From NCBI RefSeq assembly GCF_019904175.1, contig NZ_CP061913.1, positions 3,224,001-3,288,000 on the forward strand: a stretch of 64,000 nucleotides of DNA. Reading direction: 5' to 3'. This document shows positions 35,537 through 43,494 of this stretch, one piece after another; position 1 is the stretch's first letter, and each line of letters starts with the position of its first letter. The notes beneath the pieces were generated by a model that had not been told where the DNA came from, did not search any database, and saw only the letters and a program-made list of their open reading frames with translations. The position numbers and the translations under genes are program-made. Source of the stretch: Dactylosporangium vinaceum (lineage in GTDB: Bacteria > Actinomycetota > Actinomycetes > Mycobacteriales > Micromonosporaceae).

Positions 35537-36337
35537 TCAGGGCTTGCGGGCCACCACGCCGACGATGCCGAGGTCGGGGCTGACCGGGCGGCGCGCGGCG
35601 GGGTCGGCGGGGCGCCAGTCGGCCACCGGCACGATGCCCGGCTCGACAAGCTCCAGGCCCTCGAGCCACCCCGCGATCATCGCCCGGGAGCGCGCCCGCA
35701 CGTCGGTGCCGCGGGCGGCGAACATGCGCTCGTAGGCGGCGATCCCCTCGGCGTTGCTGAAGTCCATCGTGCCGTGGCTGAGCACGACGAAGCTCCCCGG
35801 CGCCAGCGGCGCGATCAGCTCCCGGACGATCTGCGCGACCTGCTCGTCGTCGTGCACGAAGTGCAGCGTCGTCACCAGCAGCAACGCCACCGGCCGGCTG
35901 AAGTCGAGGGTGTCGCGCACTGCCTGGTGCTCGAGGATCAGCCGCGGCTCGCGCACGTCGGCCTCCAGGTATGCGGTCCGCCCCCGCGGATCCCCGACCA
36001 GCAGCGCCTGGGCGTGCATCATGACGATCGGGTCGTTGTCGACGTACACGACCCGCGACTCGGCCGCGACCTGCTGCGCGACCTCGTGCGTGTTGTCGGG
36101 CGCGGGCAGCCCCGTGCCGATGTCGAGGAACTGGCGCACGCCGGCCTCGGCGACGTGGCGCACCGCCCGCCCGAGAAACGCCCGGTTGGCCCGGGCCAGC
36201 TCCACCACCGCGGGGAACGCCGCCGCGATGGCGTCCCCGGACGCGCGATCGGCGGCGAAGTGGTCCTTGCCGCCGAGCCAGTAGCTGTAGCGCCGCGCGG
36301 GGTGCGGCACCGACGTGTCGATCCGGGTGTGCTCCAT
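35537..36337 (-). CDS. SAM-dependent methyltransferase, SCO/DUF574-type
   Basis: A 266-residue protein of the large actinobacterial family whose N-terminus reads HPARRYSYWLGGKDHFAADR. The SAM site is FLDIGTGLPAPDNTHEVAQ with the acidic VYVDNDPIV that follows. Dozens of paralogues occur per genome and their substrates are mostly unknown. ATG 36337 diverges from the riboswitch-controlled exporter gene. Confidence 0.88.
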   Translation of the reverse strand: MEHTRIDTSVPHPARRYSYWLGGKDHFAADRASGDAIAAAFPAVVELARANRAFLGRAVRHVAEAGVRQFLDIGTGLPAPDNTHEVAQQVAAESRVVYVDNDPIVMMHAQALLVGDPRGRTAYLEADVREPRLILEHQAVRDTLDFSRPVALLLVTTLHFVHDDEQVAQIVRELIAPLAPGSFVVLSHGTMDFSNAEGIAAYERMFAARGTDVRARSRAMIAGWLEGLELVEPGIVPVADWRPADPAARRPVSPDLGIVGVVARKP

Positions 36338-36373
36338 CACCAAGCAAGGTAATGGATCGAGCCCGGCACTGGC

Positions 36374-36379
36374 TATACT
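36374..36379 (+). promoter_or_regulatory. Probable -10 element for the SMR exporter transcript
   Basis: TATACT lies about 29 bp upstream of the riboswitch core, leaving room for a start site just ahead of the aptamer. No strong -35 is visible. Confidence 0.4.
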
Positions 36380-36407
36380 GAGCGTGACGCTGTCATCGGA
36401 CTGTCGT

Positions 36408-36455
36408 CCCGGACGAGTGGAGTCGTACCCGGCCTGACAAGACGACCACCGAAAG
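36408..36455 (+). promoter_or_regulatory. Guanidine-III (ykkC-III) riboswitch
   Basis: The conserved blocks CCGGACGAG (36409-36417), GTACCCGG (36425-36432) and ACAAGACG (36437-36444) occur in the order and spacing of the guanidine-III class. CCGG 36409-36412 can pair with 36429-36432. GTGG (36417-36420) and GTC (36422-36424) can pair with CCAC (36446-36449) and GAC (36441-36443), giving the expected pseudoknot. AGGTG of the ribosome site follows at 36458-36462. Ligand binding should expose translation of the SMR exporter. Confidence 0.85.
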
Positions 36456-36470
36456 TCAGGTGTCGTCACC

Positions 36471-36785
36471 GTGCCGTGGATCGTCCTCGTCATCTCGGGC
36501 CTGTTCGAGTCCGTCTGGGCCATCGCCCTGAGCCGCTCGGCCGGCTTCACCCGCCCCGTCCCGACCGCCACGTTCGCCGTCGCCCTGGCGCTGAGCATGG
36601 GCGGCCTGGGCTACGCCCTGCGCTCGATCCCGGTCGGCACCGGCTACGCCGTCTGGGTCGGCATCGGCGCCGCCGGCACGGCGGTGGCCGGCATGCTCTG
36701 GCTGGGCGAGCCCGCCGGCCTGCCCCGGATCCTCGCGCTCCTGCTGGTCGTCGCCGGTGTCATCGGCCTGAAGATCTTCCACTAG
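36471..36785 (+). CDS. gdx: SMR-family guanidinium exporter (Gdx/SugE type)
   Basis: A 104-residue small multidrug resistance protein with four membrane helices (about 3-21, 30-48, 57-78, 84-103). The functional Glu lies in helix 1 (LFESVWAIALSRS), and the GTGYAVWVGIGAAGTAV stretch in helix 3 is diagnostic. The guanidine-III riboswitch directly upstream identifies it as a guanidinium/proton antiporter of the Gdx group rather than a drug pump; no second subunit gene is present, consistent with a homodimer. GTG start. It is divergent from the methyltransferase. Confidence 0.9.
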   Translation: MPWIVLVISGLFESVWAIALSRSAGFTRPVPTATFAVALALSMGGLGYALRSIPVGTGYAVWVGIGAAGTAVAGMLWLGEPAGLPRILALLLVVAGVIGLKIFH

Positions 36786-36867
36786 CCGGCGTGGCCGCCG
36801 CGCGGGTCGAAGATCACACCGGAGCGGGGCCGGAATAGCCCGCCCGGGGCGGCGGGTTGCGCGGAGT

Positions 36868-37518
36868 ATGACAACGATCGGACTCATCGGCAGCGGCAAC
36901 ATCGGCAGCACCGTGGCCAAGCTGGCCGTGGACGCCGGCTACGACGTCGTGCTGAGCAACTCCCGGGGGCCGGAGACGCTGGCCGACCTGGTCGCCGCGC
37001 TCGGCCCCAAGGCCCGTGCGGCCCGCCCGGCCGAGGCGGCCGCCGCCGGGGACATCGTCGTGGTGACCGTGCCGCTGAAGGCGTACCGGGACGTGCCGGC
37101 CGAGCCGCTGGCCGGCAAGGTGGTCATCGACACGAACAACTACTACCCGGAGCGCGACGGGCAGATCGCCGAGCTCGACGCCGGCACCGCCACCACCAGC
37201 GGGCTGCTCCAGGAGCACCTCGGCACCGCGAAGGTGGTCAAGGGCTTCAACAACATCTACTTCAAGCACCTCGCCGAGCAGGGCCGCCCGAGCGGCGCCG
37301 CGGACCGTGCGGCGCTGCCGATCTTCGGTGACGCGCCCGACGCGAAGCGCGCGGTGACCGAGTTCCTGGACACCATCGGCTTCGACGCCGTCGACGGCGG
37401 CCCGCTGGCCGACAGCTGGCGCTCCGAGCGGGACACCCCGGTCTACGTCCAGCCCTACAGCGACGCCCAGGCCGACACCGCGAGCGTGCGCGCCCGGCTC
37501 GCCGAAGCCAAGCGTTAA
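36868..37518 (+). CDS. NADPH-dependent F420 reductase-like protein
   Basis: A 216-residue Rossmann protein beginning TTIGLIGSGNIGSTVAKLAV, with the NADP-type follow-up VVLSNSRGPETL, as in the F420H2:NADP+ oxidoreductase-like family. Further conserved parts are VIDTNNYYPERDG and VVKGFNNIYFKHL. It may transfer hydride between NADP and F420 or be a related imine/ketone reductase. An LLM-type F420 enzyme occurs at 62325, so F420 chemistry is plausible in this organism. Confidence 0.82.
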   Translation: MTTIGLIGSGNIGSTVAKLAVDAGYDVVLSNSRGPETLADLVAALGPKARAARPAEAAAAGDIVVVTVPLKAYRDVPAEPLAGKVVIDTNNYYPERDGQIAELDAGTATTSGLLQEHLGTAKVVKGFNNIYFKHLAEQGRPSGAADRAALPIFGDAPDAKRAVTEFLDTIGFDAVDGGPLADSWRSERDTPVYVQPYSDAQADTASVRARLAEAKR

Positions 37519-37532
37519 GCGGGGCCGCCACG

Positions 37533-37566
37533 GGTCCCGCAGGGGCGAGGGTGCACCTGCGGGACC
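37533..37566. terminator. 11-bp hairpin between convergent genes
   Basis: GGTCCCGCAGG (37533-37543) pairs exactly with CCTGCGGGACC (37556-37566) across a 12-base loop, between the reductase gene and the convergent TRAP permease gene. Confidence 0.65.
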
Positions 37567-37595
37567 GGGAGCGCGGCGGGCGCGGCCGGTTCGCG

Positions 37596-38873
37596 CTAGC
37601 GGGCGAACTGCTGCGGTATCCACTCCGAGAACGCCGGCACGTACGCCAGCAGGATGATCGTGGCGAACATGACCGCCATGAACGGCAGCATCGGGCGGAG
37701 CATGTCCACGATCTTGATCCGGGCGATCCCGCACACGATGAAGCAGGCCGACCCCAGCGGCGGCGTGACGAGCGAGATGCCGAACACGGCCAGGCTGAAG
37801 ATGGCGAAGTGCAGCTCGCCCATGCCGGCGTCGCGGGCCAGGGGCATGAACAGCGGGATGAGCACCACCAGCGCCGGCACGCCGTCGAGGAGCGCGCCGA
37901 GGATCCAGAACAGCACCATGACGATGGTGATGAACAGGAAGTAGTTGCCGGTGAACTGCCCGGCCCACTCGGCCAGGACCACCTCGACCTGGTCGTAGGC
38001 GAGCATGTACGCCAGCAACTGGGCCACGCCCACCAGCGACAGCACCACGCCCGAGGTGCGGCCGGCATTGACGAAGACCGACGTCCACTCGCCGCGTGGG
38101 ATGGTGCGGTACGCCAGAGCCAGCAGTGTGGCGTAGAGGACGGCGACGGCGGCCGCCTCGGTCGCGGTGAAGACGCCCCAGAGGATCCCGCCCAGGATGA
38201 TGACCGGGGCGACGAGCGGCGGCAGGGCGGCCAGGCCGGCCCGGCCCAGCTCGCCCGGGGTGACCCGGACTCGCTCGGTGGTCGGCTCGCGGTACTTGGC
38301 GTAGAAGTAGATGACGAAGCCCTTGCCGATCGCGACGACCACCGCGGGGACGAGCGAGGCCAGGAACAGGTCGCGGATCGAGAGGTTGGCGACGGTACCG
38401 AGGACGATCATGGTGATCGAGGGCGGGATGAGGATGCCCGTTCCCGACGCGGCCGCCACGATCGAGGCCGACCACGGCCGCCGGTAGCCGGCCTTCGTCA
38501 TCGGCGGGATCATCGTCGACCCGATCGCCGCCGCGTCGGCGTTCACCGAGCCGGACAGGCCGGAGAACAGCATGGTCGAGGCGACCACGCTCATCCCGAG
38601 CCCGCCGGTCATCCAGCCCACGAGCATCGTCACGAACCGGATCAGCCGCTCGGCCGCGCCCGAGCGGTGCAGGATCTCGCCGGTCAGCACGAACAGCGGG
38701 ATCGCCAGCAGCGTGAACGAGTTCAGGCCGTGGAAGACCGCCTGCGCGGCGATGGACAGCGGCACGTCGTCGGCCGTGGCCTGGATCAGCCCGACCGCGC
38801 CGAGGGCGGCCACGATCGGCACGCCGAGCACGATCAGCGCCAGGATGCCCACGAACGCCAGACCGAAGCTCAT
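37596..38873 (-). CDS. dctM: TRAP transporter large permease (DctM)
   Basis: A 425-residue DctM-type permease with about 12 membrane segments, beginning MSFGLAFVGILALIVLGVPI. Family landmarks are FVLTGEIL, LFSGLSGSVNADAAAIGS and IPPSITMIVLGTV. It forms the sodium-coupled channel of a tripartite transporter with DctQ and DctP. In TRAP operons dctM normally follows dctQ directly; here a 1.4 kb IS110-type element on the opposite strand separates them, so expression from the shared promoter may be reduced or cut off. Confidence 0.93.
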   Translation of the reverse strand: MSFGLAFVGILALIVLGVPIVAALGAVGLIQATADDVPLSIAAQAVFHGLNSFTLLAIPLFVLTGEILHRSGAAERLIRFVTMLVGWMTGGLGMSVVASTMLFSGLSGSVNADAAAIGSTMIPPMTKAGYRRPWSASIVAAASGTGILIPPSITMIVLGTVANLSIRDLFLASLVPAVVVAIGKGFVIYFYAKYREPTTERVRVTPGELGRAGLAALPPLVAPVIILGGILWGVFTATEAAAVAVLYATLLALAYRTIPRGEWTSVFVNAGRTSGVVLSLVGVAQLLAYMLAYDQVEVVLAEWAGQFTGNYFLFITIVMVLFWILGALLDGVPALVVLIPLFMPLARDAGMGELHFAIFSLAVFGISLVTPPLGSACFIVCGIARIKIVDMLRPMLPFMAVMFATIILLAYVPAFSEWIPQQFAR

Positions 38874-38883
38874 GCTGCCCTAC

Positions 38884-40308
38884 CTTTCATAGCGAGCCCA
38901 GGTTTGATATTGATCTGGGTTGACGCGGGCGAGGCAGGTATGGCTTTCATGCTGGCTGCCGTCGATGGTTCAGGACGCATGGCCGCCTGCCTCGTCTGCT
39001 CTTGCTGACTGCTGATTGGGCTCTGCGATCCATCGCTGTGTAGGGCGTTGACGGCGGCAAGAGCGCGCGGTGACAGGCCATGGGAGAAGGGAGTCAGATG
39101 GCTGTCGCGGTCGGAGTCGATGTGGCCAAGGAACTGCACTGGGCCGCCATCGTGCACACCGAGACCGGGAAACTGCTGGCCAGCTGCAAGGTAGCCAACG
39201 AACCGGCGGCGATCCATGAGTTGATCGACCAGATCCACGCGGCCGAGGGCGATCACGGCCCGGCGACGGTCGCGATCGACGTACTCGGCGGGATCGCCGG
39301 GCTGTTGCAGGTCATGCTCAGCGACGCCGGCTTGGACCTGGTCCACGTATCCGGGCTGGCAGTCAACCGGGCCCGGCGGGCCACCCGCGGTGGCGAGCAC
39401 AAGTCGGATCCGCGCGATGCCAAGGTGATCGCCGATCAGATCCGGCTGCGCCGCGAGGAACTGCGCCCGGTCACCACCGACACCGACGCCGATGCCGAAC
39501 TGCGGCTGCTGGCCGGACGCCGCCGGGAGCTCGTGGTCGATCAGACCCGCCGCATCGCACGGCTGCGGGACCTGCTCGCCTCGATCCATCCCGGCCTCGA
39601 ACGCGTGCTCGACCCGACCAACAAAGCCGATGCCGCACTGCTGGCCCGCTATGTCACCCCGGCCGAAATCCGCCGCGCCGGCCGCAACCGGATCATCACC
39701 TACCTGCGCACCACCGGCCGGCACAACACCGCCGTCATCACGGCCTTGGCCGACAAAGCCCTGACCGCCGCAACCGGGCAGCACCTCACGGTGCCCGGCG
39801 AGGCAGTCGCTGCCGACATCGTGCGTGACCTCGCCCGCGAGGTGCTCGCCGGCCGCGACAAACTCGCCGCGATCGACGCCCGGCTCGCCGAGGCGCTCAC
39901 CCGCCACCCTGACGCGGCCCTCGTCCAGTCCCTGCCCGGGATGGGGGCCACCCTGACCGCCGAGTTCCTCGCCGTGGCAGGCGGCATCAGCCGATTCGCC
40001 AGCGGCAACCAGCTCGCCTCCGCAGCCGGACTCGCCCCCGTGCTGCAACAATCCGGCAAGATGCACTACCTGCGCCGCGCCAACGCCGGCGACAAAACCC
40101 TCAAACGCATCTTCTACCAATCGGCGTTCTGCGCCCTGCAACGAGACCCGGCCAGCCGCGCCTTCTACGACCGCAAACGAGCCGAAGGAAAGCGGCACCA
40201 CCAAGCCCTCATCGCCCTGGCCCGCCGACGCATCAACGTCCTGCACGCCATCCTGCGCACCCGGCAGCCCTACCAAGCAAACTTTGCTCTCGCCTCTTGA
40301 CTCAGACA
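38884..40308 (+). mobile_element. IS110-family insertion sequence between dctM and dctQ
   Basis: The interval contains one transposase gene plus about 190-215 bp of noncoding sequence ahead of it and almost none after it. That is the layout of IS110-group elements, in which the long 5' noncoding end encodes the bridge RNA guiding target choice. Ends are approximate: no terminal inverted repeats are visible, as expected. A stem CCCAG/CTGGG (about 38907-38929) occurs in the leader. The gene appears intact, so the element may be active. Confidence 0.75.
39098..40300 (+). CDS. IS110-family transposase (DEDD recombinase)
   Basis: A 400-residue recombinase. The RuvC-like N-terminal domain starts GVDVAKELHWAAIV (first acidic residue) and includes KSDPRDAKVIADQIR. 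The C-terminal Transposase_20 domain contains LPGMGATLTAEFLAVAG and the serine region NQLASAAGLAP. Both domains are full length and uninterrupted. ATG 39098 is preferred, with GGGAG four bases upstream; an in-frame ATG at 39080 is possible. Transcription opposes the TRAP genes on both sides. Confidence 0.92.
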   Translation: MAVAVGVDVAKELHWAAIVHTETGKLLASCKVANEPAAIHELIDQIHAAEGDHGPATVAIDVLGGIAGLLQVMLSDAGLDLVHVSGLAVNRARRATRGGEHKSDPRDAKVIADQIRLRREELRPVTTDTDADAELRLLAGRRRELVVDQTRRIARLRDLLASIHPGLERVLDPTNKADAALLARYVTPAEIRRAGRNRIITYLRTTGRHNTAVITALADKALTAATGQHLTVPGEAVAADIVRDLAREVLAGRDKLAAIDARLAEALTRHPDAALVQSLPGMGATLTAEFLAVAGGISRFASGNQLASAAGLAPVLQQSGKMHYLRRANAGDKTLKRIFYQSAFCALQRDPASRAFYDRKRAEGKRHHQALIALARRRINVLHAILRTRQPYQANFALAS

Positions 40309-40800
40309 TTAGGCTGCGCTCTCCAGCACCGGGTCGGGCTCGGCGATCTCGCCGCCCCGGGCCAGGAACACCACGTGGGCGACGACGTGGACCAGCCCGA
40401 GCGCGGCCCCGAACGGCAAGGCCAGGAACGCGGCCCACAGCGGGACGCCGGCGGGGGAGACGACGTCGCGCTGCTCCCACAGGTACACCGCGCCGCCGAT
40501 GCCGATGCCGGCCAGCACCGCGCCCAGCGCGAGCAGTTCGCCCACGCGCAGCCGGCGCCGGGTCCGGGCGCCAATGCGGCGCTCGAACAGGTGCAGGGCC
40601 ACGTGGGCGTGGTCGCGCACCCCGATGGCGAAGCCGACGAACGCGATGTACACGAGCAGGTCGGTCGCCACCTCGTTGGACCACGACAGCGGCTGCTCCA
40701 GGGCGTAGCGGAAGAACACCTGCGCGAGGATCACCAGGACGGTGCCGGCGAGCAGGACGACGATGAGCGCGTTCTCGAAGGCCGCGAGCGGACGCTGCAT
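40309..40800 (-). CDS. dctQ: TRAP transporter small permease (DctQ)
   Basis: A 163-residue protein with four membrane segments, the usual size for DctQ. Landmarks are VFFRYALEQPLSWSNEVATD in the first half and VGFAIGVRDHAHVALHLF in the middle. It links DctP and DctM. Its stop (TAA at 40311-40309) lies only a few bases from the IS110 end, so the coding sequence survived the insertion. It follows dctP with a 1-bp gap. Confidence 0.92.
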   Translation of the reverse strand: MQRPLAAFENALIVVLLAGTVLVILAQVFFRYALEQPLSWSNEVATDLLVYIAFVGFAIGVRDHAHVALHLFERRIGARTRRRLRVGELLALGAVLAGIGIGGAVYLWEQRDVVSPAGVPLWAAFLALPFGAALGLVHVVAHVVFLARGGEIAEPDPVLESAA

Positions 40801-40801
40801 G

Positions 40802-41794
40802 TCAGGCCACCGGGAGGTACTTCACCAGGTCGCCGAACGTGGCCCGGTTCTTCTCCAGCACGGGCTTCACGGCCTGCTGGAACGCGGTGACGTCCACGTC
40901 GTCGTTGATCTTCGCGCCCTTGTCGGTGGCCTGCTTGACGTACTTGTCGGTCTCGTCCGTCCACAGCTCCCGCTCGCGCTGCTCGGCCTCCTTGCCGGCC
41001 TGCACCAAGGCGTCCTGGTGCTCCTTGGACTGGTCGTTGAACCACTTCTTGCTCACCAGCAGCGCGTCGATGCCGAACTGGTGGCGGGTCCAGGACCAGA
41101 ACTTCGCCTCCTCCACGTGCTTGTTTGTCACGTAGAAGATCGGGTTGTTCTCGGCGCCGTCGATGACGCCCTGCTGCAGCGCCGAGTAGATCTCGTTGGT
41201 GGCCAGGGGGGTGGCCTGGGCGCCGAGGGTGTTGAACGTGTCGATCGCGACGGCGTCCTGCGGCACCCGGATGCGCATGCCCTTGAGGTCGGCCGGGGTC
41301 TTGATGGCGTGCTTCTTGTTGTAGACGTTGCGGGCGCCGGAGTCGAACCAGCCGAGCACCTTGAGGTCGTAGCCGTCGAGCACCGCGGCGAGGTTCCGGC
41401 CCAGGTCGCCGGCGAGCCCGGCGAAGAGGTCGGACTGCTTGGTGAACGCGTACGGCACCGAGAGCACGCCCAGCCGCTTGTCGAACGCGGTCAGGTTGGC
41501 GAACAGGGTCTTGGTCATCTGCAGGGTGCCGTTGCGCACCTGCTCGTTCATGCGGTTGTGGTCGCCGAGGGTGCCGTTGGGGAAGACCTTGACCTCGTAG
41601 GCGTTGTTCGTCAGCGCCGCGAGCCGCTCGCCGAAGTACTTCTCGGCGGCGATCTCCGGGTTGGTGTCGTTGACGGTGTCGCCCAGCCGTACGTCGGTCT
41701 TGCCGCCGCCCCCGGCACCGCTGCTCCCGCAGCCGGCCAGGGAGGCCGCCGCGGCCGTGCCGACAGAGATCTTGATGAAGTGCCGCCTGTCCAT
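40802..41794 (-). CDS. dctP: TRAP transporter substrate-binding lipoprotein (DctP)
   Basis: A 330-residue extracytoplasmic solute receptor. The signal has a twin-Arg start (MDRRHFIKI) and a lipobox LAGC near residue 22. The conserved ligand Arg region is GMRIRVPQDAVAIDTFNTLG, and SALQQGVIDGAENNPIFY follows. Adjacent KduI and KduD make a uronate or ketouronate the likely ligand. ATG 41794. The gene is divergent from kduI across a palindromic operator, and leads the dctP-dctQ-(IS)-dctM operon. Confidence 0.92.
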   Translation of the reverse strand: MDRRHFIKISVGTAAAASLAGCGSSGAGGGGKTDVRLGDTVNDTNPEIAAEKYFGERLAALTNNAYEVKVFPNGTLGDHNRMNEQVRNGTLQMTKTLFANLTAFDKRLGVLSVPYAFTKQSDLFAGLAGDLGRNLAAVLDGYDLKVLGWFDSGARNVYNKKHAIKTPADLKGMRIRVPQDAVAIDTFNTLGAQATPLATNEIYSALQQGVIDGAENNPIFYVTNKHVEEAKFWSWTRHQFGIDALLVSKKWFNDQSKEHQDALVQAGKEAEQRERELWTDETDKYVKQATDKGAKINDDVDVTAFQQAVKPVLEKNRATFGDLVKYLPVA

Positions 41795-41850
41795 GGCGCG
41801 AAGTCCTTCCGGTTTCAGGGGTGTTCCGGAGACATTGACGGACTGTACTG

Positions 41851-41869
41851 TGTTCCGTGAGACGGAACA
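41851..41869. promoter_or_regulatory. IclR-type operator between the TRAP and kdu genes
   Basis: TGTTCCGTGAGACGGAACA is a perfect 7-5-7 palindrome. A half-site TGTTCCG lies at 41822-41828 and TGGAACA at 41883-41889. It is centred in the divergent dctP/kduI interval, and the IclR-family gene at 43495 is the obvious candidate regulator. Confidence 0.7.
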
Positions 41870-41899
41870 AGCTTCAGCTGAATGGAACAGGAGTACTCC

Positions 41900-42721
41900 A
41901 TGGAAGTGCGCCACGCCACGTCCCCGGATGAGGTCGACCGGATGGGCACCGAGGAGCTGCGGGGGCGCTTCCTGGTCCCGGGCCTGGTCGGCGGGGCCAT
42001 GGTCCGCCTGGTGTACAGCCACCACGACCGGCTCGTGGTCGGCGGCGTCACGCCCGGCACCGAGAGCGTCGCGCTGCCCAACCCCGGCGCGCTGCGCTCG
42101 GCGTACTTCCTGGAGCGCCGCGAGCTGGGCGTGGTCAACGTGGGCACGGCGACCGGCCGGATCACCGTCGACGGCGAGGTGTTCGAGCTGGGGCCGAAGG
42201 AGTGTCTCTACGCGGGCCGCGGCGCCCGGGACGTGGCCTTCGCCGGGCACGGCGCGAGCTTCTACCTCGTGTCGACCCCGGCCCACGCGGTGTTCCCGAC
42301 CCGGCGGGCCGGGCTGGCCGACGCCGAGCCGGTGAAGCTCGGCGGGGTCGAGGGCTCCAACGAGCGCACCATCTACAAGTACATCCACCTCAACGGCGTC
42401 CGCAGCAGCCAGCTGGTGCTCGGCGTGACGGTGCTGGCGCCCGGCAGCATGTGGAACACGATGCCGTGCCATGTGCACGACCGCCGCACCGAGGTGTACT
42501 TCTACTTCGATCTCCCGGCCGACCAGCGCGTCGTGCACCTGATGGGCCGTCCCGACGCGACCCGCAACCTCATCCTGGCCGGCGGCGACGCCGTGATCTC
42601 GCCGCCGTGGTCGGTCCACTGCGGCTTCGGGACGCGCAACTACGCGTTCGTGTGGGCGATGGGCGGGGAGAACCAGGCGTACGACGACGTCGAGGTCGTG
42701 GCCGTCCAGGATCTGCGGTGA
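41900..42721 (+). CDS. kduI: 5-dehydro-4-deoxy-D-glucuronate isomerase
   Basis: A 273-residue cupin-fold isomerase converting 5-keto-4-deoxyuronate (from pectin or other uronate polymers) to 2,5-diketo-3-deoxygluconate. The zinc ligands of KduI are present: CHVHDRRTEVYFYF (two His and Glu) and PPWSVHCGFG (His). The conserved start MEVRHATSPDEV and a CAGGAG six bases upstream favour ATG 41900 over 41882. The next gene, KduD-like, overlaps by 4 bp, giving the two consecutive steps of the pathway. Confidence 0.93.
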   Translation: MEVRHATSPDEVDRMGTEELRGRFLVPGLVGGAMVRLVYSHHDRLVVGGVTPGTESVALPNPGALRSAYFLERRELGVVNVGTATGRITVDGEVFELGPKECLYAGRGARDVAFAGHGASFYLVSTPAHAVFPTRRAGLADAEPVKLGGVEGSNERTIYKYIHLNGVRSSQLVLGVTVLAPGSMWNTMPCHVHDRRTEVYFYFDLPADQRVVHLMGRPDATRNLILAGGDAVISPPWSVHCGFGTRNYAFVWAMGGENQAYDDVEVVAVQDLR

Positions 42722-43464
42722 CGCCGTTCGACCTGAGCGGGCGGGTCGCGCTCGTCACCGGGGCCGGGCACGGCATCGGGCGGGCGATCGCGATCGGGCT
42801 GGCCCGGGCGGGGGCCGACGTGGTGCTGCACGCGCGCCGCGCCGACGACCTGGACGAGGTGGCTTCGGCGGTACTGCGCGAAGGCCGCACGGCCGAGCGC
42901 TGGGTCCAGGACCTCGCCGACCCCGCCGCCGTCGCCGGGGCCGCGGACGCCCTGGGGGCCGTGGACATCCTGGTCAACAACGCCGGGGTCATCCATCGGG
43001 CGCCGGTGCTGGAGCAGACGTACGACGCCTGGCGGGGCGTGCTGGCGATCAACCTCGACGCCGTCTTCGTGCTCACCCGGGCCCTCGGCGCCGGCATGCT
43101 CGCGCGCGGGCGCGGCAAGGTGATCACGGTGGCGTCGCTGCTGTCGTTCCAGGGCGGGCTCAACGTCGCCGGCTACGCCGCGAGCAAGCACGCCGTGGCC
43201 GGCCTGACCCGCGCGCTCGCCAACGAGTGGAGCGCCAGTGGTGTGCAGGTCAACGCGATCGCGCCGGGGTACATCGAGACGGCCAACACCGGAGCCCTGC
43301 GCGCGGACGCGGACCGGGAGCGGGCCATCCGCGACCGGATCCCGGCCGGGCGCTGGGGCCGCCCCGAGGATCTCGCCGGCGCCGCCGTCTTCCTCGCCTC
43401 GTCGGCGGCGGACTACGTGGCCGGTCACGTGCTGGTGGTCGACGGCGGCTGGATGGCCCGGTGA
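42718..43464 (+). CDS. kduD: KduD-type 2-dehydro-3-deoxy-D-gluconate 5-dehydrogenase (SDR)
   Basis: A 248-residue SDR that would reduce 2,5-diketo-3-deoxygluconate to KDG. Motifs: TGAGHGIG cofactor loop, NNAGVIHRAP, catalytic Ser in VASLLSFQGG and YAASKHAV, and the tail AGHVLVVDGGWMAR typical of KduD. GTG 42718 overlaps the kduI stop. Because the pathway neighbour is KduI, the assignment is stronger than for SDRs in general. KDG kinase and aldolase genes are not in the window. Confidence 0.88.
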   Translation: MTPFDLSGRVALVTGAGHGIGRAIAIGLARAGADVVLHARRADDLDEVASAVLREGRTAERWVQDLADPAAVAGAADALGAVDILVNNAGVIHRAPVLEQTYDAWRGVLAINLDAVFVLTRALGAGMLARGRGKVITVASLLSFQGGLNVAGYAASKHAVAGLTRALANEWSASGVQVNAIAPGYIETANTGALRADADRERAIRDRIPAGRWGRPEDLAGAAVFLASSAADYVAGHVLVVDGGWMAR

Positions 43465-43494
43465 CGCGGTCCGGTTCCCGGCTAGGCTGGTCCG

